From positions 267,674-331,673 of the forward strand of contig VYZB01000336.1 of the NCBI GenBank assembly GCA_013397455.1: a stretch of DNA of 64,000 nucleotides. The letters run 5' to 3'. The notes beneath the pieces were generated by a model, which saw only the letters and a program-made list of their open reading frames with translations, ran no database searches and was not told the origin of the DNA. Below are positions 11,829 through 22,466 of this stretch, piece after piece. This DNA is from Crotophaga sulcirostris (lineage: Eukaryota; Chordata; Aves; Cuculiformes; Crotophagidae). Position numbers and translations under genes: made by a program. Positions within the stretch are counted from its first letter, which is position 1; every line of letters begins with the position of its first letter.

Positions 11829-12324
11829 TAGAGTCGTAGAATCATAGAATGGTTCAGGTTGGAAGGGACCCTAAGGCCTATCCAGTTTCAAGCCCATTGC
11901 CACCTCCCACTGGATCAGACTTCTCAAAGCCCCATGCAAACCTGACCTTCATCACTTCCAGGGAAGGGGCAGCCACAACTTCTATGGGCAATCTGGACCA
12001 GTGCCTCACTACCCACACGGAAGAACTTTTCTTCCTTAGATCTCACCTCAATCTCCCCTCTTTCAGCTTCAAACTGTTTCCCCTCATCCTATCCCTGCAC
12101 TCCCTGATCAAGAGCCCTTCCCCAGATTTCCTGGAGCCCCTTTCAGTACTGGAAGGCTGCTGTAAAGTCTCTCCAGAGCCTTCTCTTCTCCAGGATGAAT
12201 AAGCCCTGCTCTCTCAGACTGTTCTTCTATGGGAGGTGTTGAAGCCCTTGGATCACCTTCATGGCTTCCTCTAGGCTTACTCCAACAGATCTATAAAGCA
12301 TACATTTCCTTCTTCTTCCATACA
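11829..12324 (-). mobile_element. CR1 3' fragment with ORF2 end (tail A)
   Basis: Tail GTAGAGTCGTAGAATCATAG at the left. The + strand then reads CCACTGGATCAGACTTCTC, CCCTGATCAAGAGCCCTTCC and TTGGATCACCTTCATGGC in the CR1 order. Truncated after the ACTCCAACAGATC block. Confidence 0.93.
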
Positions 12325-12734
12325 TAATAAACTCACACCTAAATGTGTTTCTAATTAAAATCCTTGGAAGTGGAAGCTTTTTGTTCTTGCTATACCACTG
12401 CCGGCGGTAATCCACTGAGAACATGTGCATGTAATATTTCCAATAAATCGATGTATATTGAAATTTAGGAACATATCTTCTCATTGAGGGTTACTTTTGT
12501 TATATTTTTCTGTACATGTTTATGTTCGTGCTATCTGTGTGTGCTCATGGCCATCTTTCTACTTTTTTAGGTTTTGTGGGTAAAGCTGTAGACATGTTTG
12601 TTTGTTTCATTTATTATTTTTTTTTTCTTTGAAAAATGTTCTTTTATTTCCCCTACTGGATTTCTGCTCAGAAGCAGAGAGGGGCTATATTGCTGAATCT
12701 GTCATTGCCTTGGTCTGGGGTGTGAAGATTCTTC
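12325..12734. other. No recognised feature
   Basis: About 400 bp with a T-rich run near 12610-12625. No gene is seen. Confidence 0.5.
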
Positions 12735-13338
12735 TAGCAAAGAAAGGAAACAGCATCCTGGGTTTTATCAATAATGGTGAACCCAGCTGGAGTAGGGAAG
12801 GGATCATGCCGCTATACTGGGCATACTGCACCTAGAATCCTGGATTCAGTTTTGGGCCCCTCATTCCAAGAAACACTTTGAGGGGTTGGAGCACAACCAG
12901 AGAAGGGGAACGGAGCTGGGGAAGGGTCTGGAGCCCAGGTGTTCTGGGAGTGGCTGGGGGACCTGGGACTATTTAGCCTGAAGGAGGTTGAAGGGGAGAC
13001 CTTATTGCTCTCTACAACTGTCTGAAAGGAGTATGTGGTGAGGTGGGTGTTGGTCTCTTCACCCAAGTAACAAGTAATCAGATGAGATGAATTGGCCTCA
13101 AGTTGTACCAGTGGAGTGTTAGATTGGATATCATGAAAAATGCCTTCGCTGGAAGAGTGGTGAAGCACTAACAGAGGTTGCCCAGGGAAGTGGTGCAGTC
13201 TCCATCTGTGGAGGTGTTCAAAAAATGTGTAGACGTGTCACTCTGGGACATGGTTTAATAGACGTGGTAGTGTGTTGATGGTTGGACTGGGTGACCTTAG
13301 AGGTCTTTTCTAACCTTAGTGATGCTAGGAATCTATGA
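12735..13338 (+). mobile_element. CR1 fragment, ORF2 C-terminus through tail B
   Basis: Starts at TAGCAAAGAAAGGAAACAGC (the degenerate KKANSILG block), followed by GTTTTGGGCCCCTCATTCC, GGGACATGGTTTAATAG and GAGGTCTTTTCTAACC. Coding is broken by stops. Confidence 0.9.
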
Positions 13339-14500
13339 TTTTTTTAATTACCAACCACTTTCCTCCTGATTCAGGCTACATTCTGTGTTTCCCCAGTCTT
13401 AGCAAAGCGCCTTGGCCACAATGGTTACTTTTAGATTTTATAGAGGCTTTCTTTCGCTTAAAGTATGTCTTTGACAGATTATGTTTTATTTTGTTTCTTA
13501 TTTTTTCCTTTCCTGAAGCAAAATGGAAATGGCTTCGCTCTCCCCCCCCCAATTGAAAACTACTTCTGAGAGGATAAAATCCTTTCTTCCTGAGCTTCCC
13601 CAAGGCTTCTGGGGAGTATCAATAATGGTCACATCAGCTTGCAACTATTACAGTCTGTATCTGAAATTAATTACAGGGACAGAAAGGTAGCACTGGTATT
13701 TTACAGAGGAAAAATATATCTTTAAAGCCAATAGAAGCTGTGTGGAGGGTGATGTGAAAACTGAATTCCTCAAGTAAAATCATATTGGTTGCACTAAAAT
13801 TCATAACATCTGTAAGGTTTCCAAGTCAATTTAGTTTCTTAGCAGTAACTCTTCCCAACATTTTTTTTTCCCTTAACATCATTTTGACTCATACACAACT
13901 TTCTTCATAAATTGTTAGGTAGAGCAATAGTTTCTAAAAATCTGAAATGTGGAAGAGTTCAAGAATCTCAGGGAGTGAATTATAAAATTGGACAGATTTA
14001 GGTTTAACAAGAAATCTCATGGAAATAAATTGACTTCACCAAGTGAGTTCTTTCCTGCATTTAGAATATTTCAACACTATAAAACTTTCAGAACTCTGGA
14101 GCCCCGGGAATAGGGGATGAATTCACTTCAACAACTCTGTTGCTTTTTTCTTTTTTTCTGTCATGGTTCACTGTGTTTAAAGATACAAACTGGTGGTCAG
14201 TCATCTTGTCCTTCACTGTCAAAAGGTAGGCTAAATTTTTTTCTCTCGTGATGGAGGTTGTAATAGAGTAGATAATTTATCACTGAAGAGCCACAGTTTA
14301 CTGAGAGTCTGCTCACCCCTATCTGAACATTTTTACTGGAAAATATGCCACCTTTTCAATGAGTAAATCAAGGTGAATCTCTTCATGCTAGTAATGGGCT
14401 TCTTTTGCTAATAATGCTATATATTTGTGCTCATGCTACACTATCTCTGCCTCTCTCTCTTGCATTCTTTGAGTTAGCCACCCTCAGATTCTATTGACAG
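13339..14500. other. No recognised feature
   Basis: About 1.2 kb of unique-looking DNA with a short C homopolymer near 13543 and T-runs near 13860 and 14147. No coding or RNA gene is supported. Confidence 0.5.
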
Positions 14501-14560
14501 ATATAGTTCAACTTTGATCTCAAAGGTCTTTTCCAGCCAAGAGTATATATGATTCTATTC
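14501..14560 (+). mobile_element. CR1 3' tail stub (tail B)
   Basis: Only the extreme 3' end remains: ACTTTGATCTCAAAGGTC, then TTTTCCAGCC and an ATTCTATTCTG tail. Confidence 0.75.
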
Positions 14561-14899
14561 TGTTCTGTTATCAACATAGAATCATAATATCATTAACATT
14601 GGAAAAGACCTGTAAGATCATCCAACCCAACCATCAACCCAACATCACCATGCATACTAAAATCTGTCATGCACAATCTACACGTTTTTTGAACCCCTCT
14701 TGGGATGGAAACTCCACCACTGACCTGGGCAGCCTCTTCCAGTGCTTCACAACTCCTTCCATAAAGGATTTTTTCCTGATACCCAACCTAAATCTCCCCT
14801 GACACAACTTCAGGCTGTATCCTCTTTCCTATTGCTTATTATCTGGGAGAAGAGAAAAGCATTAACTTCATCACAACCCCCTTTCAGGTCACTGTAGGG

Positions 14900-15081
14900 C
14901 AGAAGTATCAAACTCACAGCTCCCACCATTCTGCTCCTGCTCCTGCTCCTGTTCCTGCAGTGTAACATGCATCGCACACAGTGCACACGTGACCAGGGTG
15001 CTGGCAAGAGTGTAGAGGCGAGGAGCTTGGCGCTGCTACCAGGTAGAAACAAAGTACTGGACCATGCGTTTGATACCCCTG
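14900..15081. mobile_element. Nonautonomous hAT-like DNA transposon (MITE), 182 bp
   Basis: The ends are inverted repeats: left CAGAAGTATCAAACTCAC, and right (read inward) CAGGGGTATCAAACGCA. They are flanked by 8-bp direct repeats CTGTAGGG (14892-14899) and CTGTAGAG (15082-15089), seven of eight matching. An 8-bp target duplication plus a CAG...CTG terminus is the hAT superfamily signature. The interior has no coding capacity and holds a CTGCTC hexamer run (about 14931-14958). It is nested in a CR1, so it is younger than that CR1. Family not named. Confidence 0.8.
14931..14958. repeat. (CTGCTC)n hexamer run inside the hAT-like element
   Basis: About four and a half units, with one unit altered (TTCCTG). 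Such runs are common inside short nonautonomous DNA transposons. Confidence 0.7.
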
Positions 15082-15340
15082 CTGTAGAGGCTGATAAAGT
15101 CTCCCCTTAGCCTTCTCTTCTCCAGATTAAACAGCCGCAGATTCCTCAGCTGCTGGCAGAACCCCTGTGCTCCAATCCCTTCCCCAGCTCCTTTCCTCTC
15201 CTCTGGATGTGGTCCAGCAGCTCAAATCTTTCCTGTATTGAGGGGCCCAAATGTGAACCCAGCTCTGGATACACAGGGACAATCCTTTCCCATCTCCTCA
15301 TGGCCACACTAATTTTGATAAAAGCTAACGTGATCACGTT

Positions 15341-15637
15341 TTAAGCTGATAATATCTGCATTAGTTCAATATAATGATGTGCTTTTCTCTTTTGTTTCTT
15401 CCTATTTATTCAAGCTGTCTTTAATCCGTACTAAGACATTGTTTTCAGGGGAGAAGAAATATACTTCTATTAAAAATTAGAAAATTGCAGTTCTACATAA
15501 GATTCTTTCTGAAGTAATACCGATTGAGGTTGCCATATTGGATTTGTTCCAAGGGTGAGAGTTAGGCTTGGAAAAATCATGTTAACGTCCTTGCTATACC
15601 TGGACCTCCTCTTCCTTAGTCATAGATTTTTTTTTCA
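15341..15637. other. No recognised feature
   Basis: Just under 300 bp between two minus-strand CR1s. No signal seen. Confidence 0.45.
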
Positions 15638-15783
15638 TAGAATTGCTTGGTTGGAAAGACCTTTGAGATCCGTAAGTACAACCGTACCTGTACACTACTA
15701 AACCAGATCCTTAAGCACCTCATTTACCTGTCTTTTAAATTCCTCCAGAGCTGGGGACTCAACCACCTTCCTGGGCAGTCCCT
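15638..15783 (-). mobile_element. CR1 3' stub (tail B)
   Basis: The + strand reads TCATAGAATTGCTTGGTTGG, GACCTTTGAGATCCG and ACCTTCCTGGGCAGTCCC. Only the outer 3' UTR is left. Confidence 0.88.
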
Positions 15784-16246
15784 TCTCGTCTCTTTTCTTT
15801 TCTTAGGCAGTGAGTAACTAGAATAAAATGCATGGCTAATACTGGAAGGGGGACTTGGGTCTCCCCTCCTTTCGCAGAGTAAAGCTCCTCCTTCCCGGCT
15901 TTGCATTTACTCAGAATGGTGCTTCTTTGATTGCTGTGCAGCTGTCTTATTTCTTGTCAAGGTTTCCTGGTGCAGAATACTCTACACCAAACAGTTTGCG
16001 CTCTGCTGTCTTTAGAATTTGGATAAAAAGCAAGCATTTCTGCAAGCTGAGAGAATTAATTCCAATAAGTCTGAAACATGAATACAATGTCTAACTAACA
16101 GGTTATGCCACAGACAATGGGCATTTCTTTGAAAGAAGCAAGCAACCAATCCATAATCCAACCAAACACTAGAGAACAATTTTCGCTATTCAATGCCTGC
16201 AAAACTGCTATGGCTGGGGGCTACAACTGCTTCAGAAGATGCCAGG
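15784..16246. other. No recognised feature
   Basis: About 460 bp between CR1s. An open frame of 79 codons (15855-16094, +) shows no family resemblance. Confidence 0.45.
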
Positions 16247-16717
16247 AATCATAGAATAGAATCATAGAATAGTTTAGGTTGGAAGGGTCCTTAAAACCTC
16301 TACAGTTTCAACCTCTCTGCCATGGGCAGGGACACCTCCCACTGAATCATGGTGCTCCAAGCCTCATCAGCCTGGCCTTGAACACCTCCAGGGATGGGGC
16401 AGCCACCACTGCTCTGGGCAACCTGGGCCAGGGCCTCCCCACCCTCACAGGTAAACAATTCTGTGTAACATCTCATCTCGTTCTCTCCTCTTTTACCTGA
16501 AAACGATTCCCCCTCATCCTATTGCGGCACTCCATGACAAATAAAAAACCACCCGAGCTTTCTTTTAGCCCCTTTTAGTGCTGGAAGGCTGCTCTAACAT
16601 CTCTGTGGAGCCTTCTCTTGTCCAGCCTGGACAAGGCCAACTCTCTCAGCCTATCCTTTTATGGGAGATGTTCTAGCCCTTGTATCATCTTTGTGTCCTC
16701 CTCTGGACTTGCTGGAG
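16247..16717 (-). mobile_element. CR1 3' fragment with ORF2 end (tail A)
   Basis: Three octamer units at the tail (AATCATAGAATAGAATCATAG). The body keeps CCATGGGCAGGGACACC intact and runs to the TGTCCTCCTCTGGACTTGC block. Confidence 0.95.
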
Positions 16718-17009
16718 CATTTGGGAAGCCTTGGACAAGTTTTCCTTTCTAGTGACCAACTTGGGAAGAGCTGAATCTGTTGTAGATGTTGCAAAAAGTG
16801 CTGGTGATGGTATTGCTCCAGCTGCTTCCTCTGCATTGAACACAGAGTTATGTGTAACTGCATGTGAAGATTGAAAAGTGTTACAGTTAATATAAGTTTT
16901 GGTTACTGTAGTTTTGAAAAGCTCAAGTACAATGATCTGGATACTTGCCTCTGCAACATGAATACTTGTCATAAAAAGTGGAAGGGAAAGTAAGTCATTA
17001 TTAGTTTTG

Positions 17010-17227
17010 TACTCGAAAGGCTACAGTAAAGCTGGGGAGGGGTCCTTGATCAGGGAGTGAAAGGATAGGACGAGGGGAAGTGTGTTCAGCTGAAAGAGTG
17101 GAGATACAGATGAGATATTGGGAAAAAATATTTTCCTGTGAGGGTGATGAGGCACTGACCCAGGTTGCCCAGGAAAGTGATAGATGTCCCATCCCTGGAG
17201 GTATTCAAGACCAGGCTGAAAGGGGCA
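17010..17227 (+). mobile_element. CR1 internal 3' fragment (tail A group, tail lost)
   Basis: Starts at the GGCTACAGTAAAGCTGGGG block and stops within GTATTCAAGACCAGGC. The terminal ~100 bp, with the tail, are missing. Confidence 0.9.
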
Positions 17228-17737
17228 TGTTTCAACACAGTTAATCTTCAGCAAAGAGTTCTGAAGCAAAGCTTTAAATTTTCCATAGGTGGGGAGTTTG
17301 GAGACAACTGTACTGAAAAAAAGGCCCAAAGGTCTGTGTAGTTTCTGTGTTCACAAAGTGAAATTTGTCTGTGCCAAATAAAGGCAGTATGTTTATTTTA
17401 CTCTAGCAGGATAAAATCTCGGTGAAAACAAACGACCCCTGAAATAACATCCACTTATGAGCTACAAAAACAGAGCTATTGTACGGCTACCAATGCACAT
17501 CCAGTGCTGATTCCCATTAGTTACACCTCTGCATCCGTTACGAAGTCAAAACCAACCCTTTTCTTCCATCACAGAGAGAAGATGTCAACATGAATACATT
17601 AACCTGTGAGCACCATTTACAAACCCTGAAATGTGAAAGCATCACAAGTTGCAAAAGTGATGCATGACAAACATAAATGGCTTGTCCAACATTGGGCAGG
17701 AAATTTGTATCAGAATCTAAAATACTACATAAGTCTA
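17228..17737. other. No recognised feature
   Basis: About 500 bp of AT-rich sequence without repeats that I can name. Confidence 0.45.
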
Positions 17738-17926
17738 TTGTGGTGGAGCAGTGGAATAGCTCCCCAGGGAAGCAGCCATGGTGCCTAGCCTAACAATATT
17801 CAAAAAGCATTTGTACAATGTGCTCAAAAACAAAGTGTAAATTTTGGGTTTGTCCTATGCAGAGACAGGGGTTGAACTTGATGATCCGTGTGGATCCCTT
17901 CCAACTCAAGACATTCTGTGATTCTG
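17738..17926 (+). mobile_element. CR1 3' fragment (tail C)
   Basis: Contains GGAGCAGTGGAATAGCTCC, CTATGCAGAGACAGGGGTTG and GATGATCCGTGTGGATCCC before ACATTCTGTGATTCTG. This 3' end type differs from the common A and B tails and marks another subfamily. Confidence 0.85.
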
Positions 17927-18203
17927 CGAAGTCTCTTTATTTGCAGAGCCAAGCCTGAGTTAAAAAATGATCCCTCTCACTTTCTCTGATTATACAGTAC
18001 TTGATATTTTTAAAACAGCAAGAAAAGAAAGGAAGAGAAAAATTCTTTGACAAGGTGGAGTTAAAGATTGGATGCTACAACTTTGCATCTTTCAAGGATA
18101 GATGTACTTTCTGGTTCGCTACACAACATGCATTGTCATTACAAAGAATTTATTTAGTGTTTACTGTTGAAAAACATTAGGTTCTGCAGCACAAGTCTTA
18201 AGT
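17927..18203. other. No recognised feature
   Basis: Short AT-rich interval between tail-C and tail-B CR1s. Confidence 0.4.
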
Positions 18204-18597
18204 ACAGCTGAAGGACCTGGGACCCTTTAGCCTGGAGAAGAGGAGGCTGAAGGGAGGCGTCATCACTCTCTACAGCTCCCTAAGAGAAGGATGTGCTGAA
18301 GTGGATGTTGGTATCTTCTCCCAAGTTACTAATGATAGGATGAGAAGAAATGGCCTCAAGTTGGGCGAGAGGAGGTTGAGATTGGATATTAGGAATAATC
18401 TCTTTACTGAAAGAGTGGTGAAGCATTGGAAGAGGCTGCTCAGGGCAGTGGTGGAGTCACTGTCTCTGGAGGGGTTCCAAAAAGGGATAGCTGAGGAACT
18501 TCAAGACATGGTTTAGTAGGCACTGTGGTGTTGGATGGATGGACTCGGTGGTCTTGGAGATCTTTTCCAACCTTAATGATTCTATGATTCTATGGTT
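18204..18597 (+). mobile_element. CR1 3' fragment with ORF2 C-terminus (tail B)
   Basis: Encodes a broken [16 protein letters not shown] block, then the 3' UTR, and ends in a clean tail CAACCTTAATGATTCTATG. A 71-codon open frame in it (18301-18516) is the residue of this CR1. Confidence 0.94.
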
Positions 18598-19197
18598 CTT
18601 TTCTATGAATTCAAGCCCTTACAGAAGCCTTACAGCTGGCAGTTCAGAGAGGAAAGCAGGAAAGCATCGGTTACTCATCCTTTGGAGCCCAGAGTCTGCA
18701 CTGCCCAAGGTTGGTGTAGACAATCAGTTATCACTTACCTGACTAATTATTGATACACAAATTTGTTTGTGGATGGAACAATGAAACAAAGCTGCTGAAT
18801 AAGGAATGAGTGCCCTGGCCCAACACAGAAGGGAGTAAAGCTTTTCTGAGCGGAGGGGGAATAATTGGGATGTTTCCTGATGTTCTGCTCTAGTGAGTGA
18901 TTTTACTGAGAAAATGAATGGCAAGCATTACTTTAGAAACTTCTGTCACAAGGGCAGAACATGAATCTCTTCAGAAATGTAACTGCTGTTAAGGAAAGCA
19001 GTCAACCTTATAATAACCAACAAGATGAAAGGAAAACAATTGCTATGTTAATGTTGGGTTAAGTTGGTGTTTTATCCCTGCAGCTTTAGAGAATTCACAA
19101 TTTCATCATCCTCTCAGGTGTAAATTTACGTCCCTGCAAAGTGTGTGTCATGTCAAAAAGCCAGGTTGCTACCATTTTAAGTAAGCAGATGGTCTGA
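18598..19197. other. No recognised feature
   Basis: About 600 bp of single-copy-looking DNA. Confidence 0.45.
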
Positions 19198-19318
19198 AAT
19201 CATAGAATCACAGAACAGTTTGGGTTGGAAGGAGTCTTTAAAGGCCCCATCCAGTCCAACCCCCTGCCATGAGAAGGGGTACCTCCCACTGGATCAGGTT
19301 GCTTAAAGCCTTTATTGA
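19198..19318 (-). mobile_element. CR1 3' end (tail A) joined to EN remnant
   Basis: Tail AATCATAGAATCACAGAACAG, then CCACTGGATCAGGTTGC. It stops abruptly at AAAGCCTTTATTG and the next recognisable sequence, on the same strand, is ORF2 endonuclease. That order fits one CR1 with a large internal deletion. Confidence 0.88.
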
Positions 19319-19329
19319 TACCAGAAGCT

Positions 19330-20074
19330 ACCCTGACTCAGGTACAAAACCTCACATGATTAGCTCACTTGCCTTGGTGACCATCAGGTCCATTATTGCA
19401 TCCCTTCTCATAGGGCTGTCTAACACCTGGCTTAAGAATGTATGCTGGATGTATTCCAGGAGTCTCCTGGATTGCTTACAACTCACTGTGCTACTTTTCC
19501 AGCAAGTTCAGAGTTGACTGAAATACGTCAGCAGAATGAGAGCCTGTGAGCACAATGCATTCTGTAGCTGGAGTAAGAAGGCTTTATCAATAAGCTCCAC
19601 TTGATTAGGTGGCTTGTAGAGACACCAACCACAAGGTTCCCTTTCCTGCATCTTTCTTCAGTTCTTACCCATAGGCTTTCAAACTGCTCGTGGCTGTTGT
19701 TTGAAGACAGCTCTTCATGCTCTATCCTCTTCCTGATGTAAAGGGTAGTACCTCTACCCCTCCTTCCTCATCTGTCCCTTCTGAACGGCCTGTAGACATC
19801 AATAGCCACACTCCAGTCGTGGGATTTGTCCCACCAAGTTTCAGTAATGGCAATCAGGTTGTAGCATTCCAGCAGCATGATGGCTTCCAACTCCTCCTGT
19901 TTGTTGCTTATGCTATGTGCACTGGTGTTAGAGGCACTTCACTTGCATTGTCAGTTGTGTCCTCTTCTTAGAGGAATACCCCTTAATTCCTCTGGCTTTC
20001 CACTGGTGTTTCCCTCTTGACTCCTATGGCCTCAGGACCCCTGGCTCTTCTCCCCAAGACTTCAAGTGCCCTTC
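19330..20074 (-). pseudogene. CR1 ORF2 endonuclease (APE/EEP-type) remnant
   Basis: The minus-strand translation near 19960-19700 reads NKQEELEAIMLLECYNLIAI, then TETWWDKSHDWSVAIDVYRP, then FRRDR. Further on it gives EQFESLWVRTEERC. Near 19500-19350 it gives KQSRRLLEYIQHTFLSQVLD and MRRDAIMDLMVTKASELI. These are the N-terminal and central parts of the CR1 apurinic-type endonuclease. The catalytic Glu of TETWW is present (complement of 19831-19842). The later SDH catalytic block is not present before the sequence jumps to the CR1 3' tail. Stops and frameshifts interrupt the frame. The RT domain is wholly absent. Confidence 0.85.
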
Positions 20075-20827
20075 ACTTGGGTCACAACAACTCCATGCAA
20101 TGAACTAGGCTTGGGGAAGAGTGGCTGGAAAGCAGCTCACTTGAAAAGCACTTGGAAGTGTTGGTCAACAGTGGCTGAACATGAGCCAGCAGTGGCCCAG
20201 TTGGCCAAGAAGGCCAATAGCATCCTGGCCTGGATCAGCCATAGTATGATCAGCATAAGTAGGGAAGGATTTGTCTCCCTGGACTTGGTGCTGGTGAGGC
20301 CACACTTCGAAGTGTGTGTTCCGTTTTGGGCCTTTCACTCCAAGAAAAACCTTGAGGGGCTGGAGCACATCCAGAGAAGGGGTGTGGAGCCAGGAAAGGC
20401 TCTGGAGCCCAGAGGTTCTGGGAGCAGCTGAGGACCCTGGGATTGTTTAGTCAGGACAAGAGCAGGTTGAGGGAAGACCTTACCACTGTCCACAACTCAC
20501 CTACAACCTGAAAGGGGGTTTGGGTGAGGTGGATGATGATCTCTTCTCCCAAGTTAACAAGTGACAGGACAAGAGAAAATGCCTCAATTTGTACCAGGGA
20601 AGGCTTAGATTGGATGTTAGGAAAAAATTATTTACCGAAAGAGTGACGAAGCATAGAAGAGGCTTTCCATGGCAATGATGGAGTCACCATCCCTGGAGAG
20701 ATTAAAAAATCTTGTGGCCGTAGCACCTGGGGACATGGTTTAGTATGCATAGAGGAATTCTGCTGATGGTTGGACTTTATGACCTTAGAGGTCTTTTCCA
20801 ACTTTAATGATTCTATGATTCTATGAG
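20075..20827 (+). mobile_element. CR1 fragment, ORF2 C-terminus through tail B
   Basis: Abuts the preceding minus-strand CR1 head to head. It starts with the LGKSGWKAAHLK-like block (about 20112), retains AKKANSILAWISHSMISIS and HSKKNLEGLEHIQRRG in open frame to about 20431, then the 3' UTR and an octamer tail with two ATTCTATG units. Confidence 0.95.
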
Positions 20828-21195
20828 TGTTTGTGGGGACAAAAATAAATTACAGATTCATGGAAATGGGAAACAACAACTGAGCACATTTAATTAGGAA
20901 TTACTACATACTCTTCCTGTGAGAAGATAGTCAAGAGCGATTATCTTGGAGAAGGTCCAATCCTCAGGTTTTTTTACAGGGTTTTTGTGTAACTTCAGCT
21001 TTTATAATCTGCTTAGGTACAATTATCATTGATTCCTTTAAGGGTCTATAATTTAGGTTCATGCTCCTGTTACTTACTGCAAAATAAGTATAATAATATT
21101 TCACTTATCAAGGGGTTATTCTGGCATGTCAAGTATAAATAAGAGCATAAATTAAAATAGAAAAGAAGATATCTGTACCAAAGCCCTCAGACACA
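20828..21195. other. No recognised feature
   Basis: About 370 bp of AT-rich sequence. Confidence 0.45.
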
Positions 21196-21289
21196 CATTG
21201 TGAATGTTGGGGGTGTCCTATGAAAGGACAGGAATTAGACTTGATGATCCTTGTGGGTCCCTTCCAACTCAGGACATTCTATGATTCTA
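21196..21289 (+). mobile_element. CR1 3' stub (tail C)
   Basis: GGTGTCCTATGAAAGGACAG, GATGATCCTTGTGGGTCCC, then GGACATTCTATGATTC. Same 3' end type as at 17738-17926. Confidence 0.9.
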
Positions 21290-21570
21290 ATTTCCTGAAT
21301 GCCTTGCTGCAGCTTGACAAAGGAAAACCTCCAAAGATGGACAGTTAATGAATAATGGTTTTTAATACTATCCAAATAATGCCATTAGTATTGTCATAAA
21401 ATTACAGAAATTCTTCTAATGAAGGGCAGTATCCTGGAAAATGGGTCTTCGGGATTTCTGTGTAAAAAGGATTAGCTTTCAATGGGAGGTTCAATCGTGC
21501 CCCTGCAGGGCCAGGAGAGTGGCTGGCAGTCACAGTGCTCTGTAGTGCTCCTTGATTTGTCTCTTAACAC

Positions 21571-21627
21571 AATCATAGAATTATAGAACAGTCTGGATTG
21601 GAAGGGAACATGAAGGTCATCCAGTTT
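21571..21627 (-). mobile_element. CR1 3' tail stub (tail A)
   Basis: Only AATCATAGAATTATAGAACAG and the following GGATTGGAAGGGAAC with GGTCATCCAGTTTT remain. Confidence 0.85.
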
Positions 21628-22097
21628 TGGGGTTTTTTTGTCTTTTGGTTACTTAAGGAAAATCAGACATTCTGTCCAATCTGTATAGGTTGTTGGTTGT
21701 CATTAGGGGTAACAGTAAAGCACATGAAAGCAGTTCAGTGAATGATATTGTAATCTGATACACAATGATTTTTCTTTCCTTTAAAACAAAAACAAACAAA
21801 CAAACAAAAAACCAAAAAAAAAGGAAAGGGAAAGAAGTGGTGAAAGTGGAAATAGAAGTGATGTAGTGTTGATAAGAGCAGGTACCAAGTTTGTGGTCAC
21901 AACAGCCCTGGGAAGGAAGGATGAATCTGTCAGTCTGTGATGCTTGCTCCTGGTCTTTTAGAACTGCTTTAGTGGGACTGTGCTTCGTGGTGGTGTTGGG
22001 CTGTGGGATATCAGTGTGTGATAGCTGTGACTTCTGAGGACATGTGGGTTTGAACAATTCATCTTGTTGAGCTGCTTTGGACCTGCAGATCTTACAG
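21628..22097. other. Single-copy sequence with an A-rich simple repeat
   Basis: Contains the AAAC/A-rich stretch at 21784-21826. A long minus-strand open frame (21653-22294) is an artefact of this repeat plus the antisense of the neighbouring CR1. Confidence 0.5.
21784..21826. repeat. (AAAC)n / A-rich simple repeat
   Basis: AAACAAACAAACAAAC core followed by an A run. No retroelement body lies directly upstream, so it is not obviously a poly-A tail. Confidence 0.85.
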
Positions 22098-22466
22098 GTA
22101 AAACTCATCTGGGAGTGCAGGGATAGAACAAGGGGAAGCTCTTTGAAGCTGAAAGAGGGAAAATTTAGATGAGATACTGGGAAGAAATGTTTTCCTGTGA
22201 GGGTGGTGAGGCACTGGCAGGTGTTGCCCAGAGAAGTGGTAGCTGCCTCATCCCTGTAGGTGTTCAAAGCCAGGTTGGATGGAGCTTTGAGCAATGTGAT
22301 CCAATGGCAGATGTCGCTGCCTCATCCCTGGATGTGTTCAAGACCAGGTTGGATGGAGCTTTGAGCAATGTGATCCAATGGCAGGTGTCGCTGCCTGTGG
22401 CAGGGGATTGGAACTGGTTGGGTTTTGAGGTCCCTTCCAACCCAACCCATTCCATAATTCTATGAT
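22098..22466 (+). mobile_element. CR1 3' fragment (tail A) with internal tandem duplication
   Basis: The normal 3' UTR order is interrupted by a second copy of a 74-bp segment. It ends CCATTCCATAATTCTATG. Confidence 0.94.
22243..22390 (+). repeat. 74-bp tandem duplication, two copies
   Basis: Copies 22243-22316 and 22317-22390, each starting CTGCCTCATCCCTG and ending GCAGATGTCG or GCAGGTGTCG. They differ at only a few bases, so the duplication postdates much of the decay of the host CR1. Confidence 0.93.

Larger units (their letters stand above)
14576..15340 (-). mobile_element. CR1 fragment (tail B) interrupted by a hAT-like insertion
   Basis: The left part (14576-14899) is the tail and 3' UTR. 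The right part (15082-15340) resumes with GAGGCTGATAAAGTCTCCCC and runs into ORF2 as far as the TCCCATCTCCTCATGGCCAC block. The two halves are contiguous in CR1 order, so the 182 bp between them are a later insertion. Confidence 0.92.

Noticed and set aside
21653..22294. 213-codon minus-strand open frame
   Set aside because: Composed of antisense CR1 3' UTR joined to an (AAAC)n repeat read as Phe/Val runs. Not a gene.
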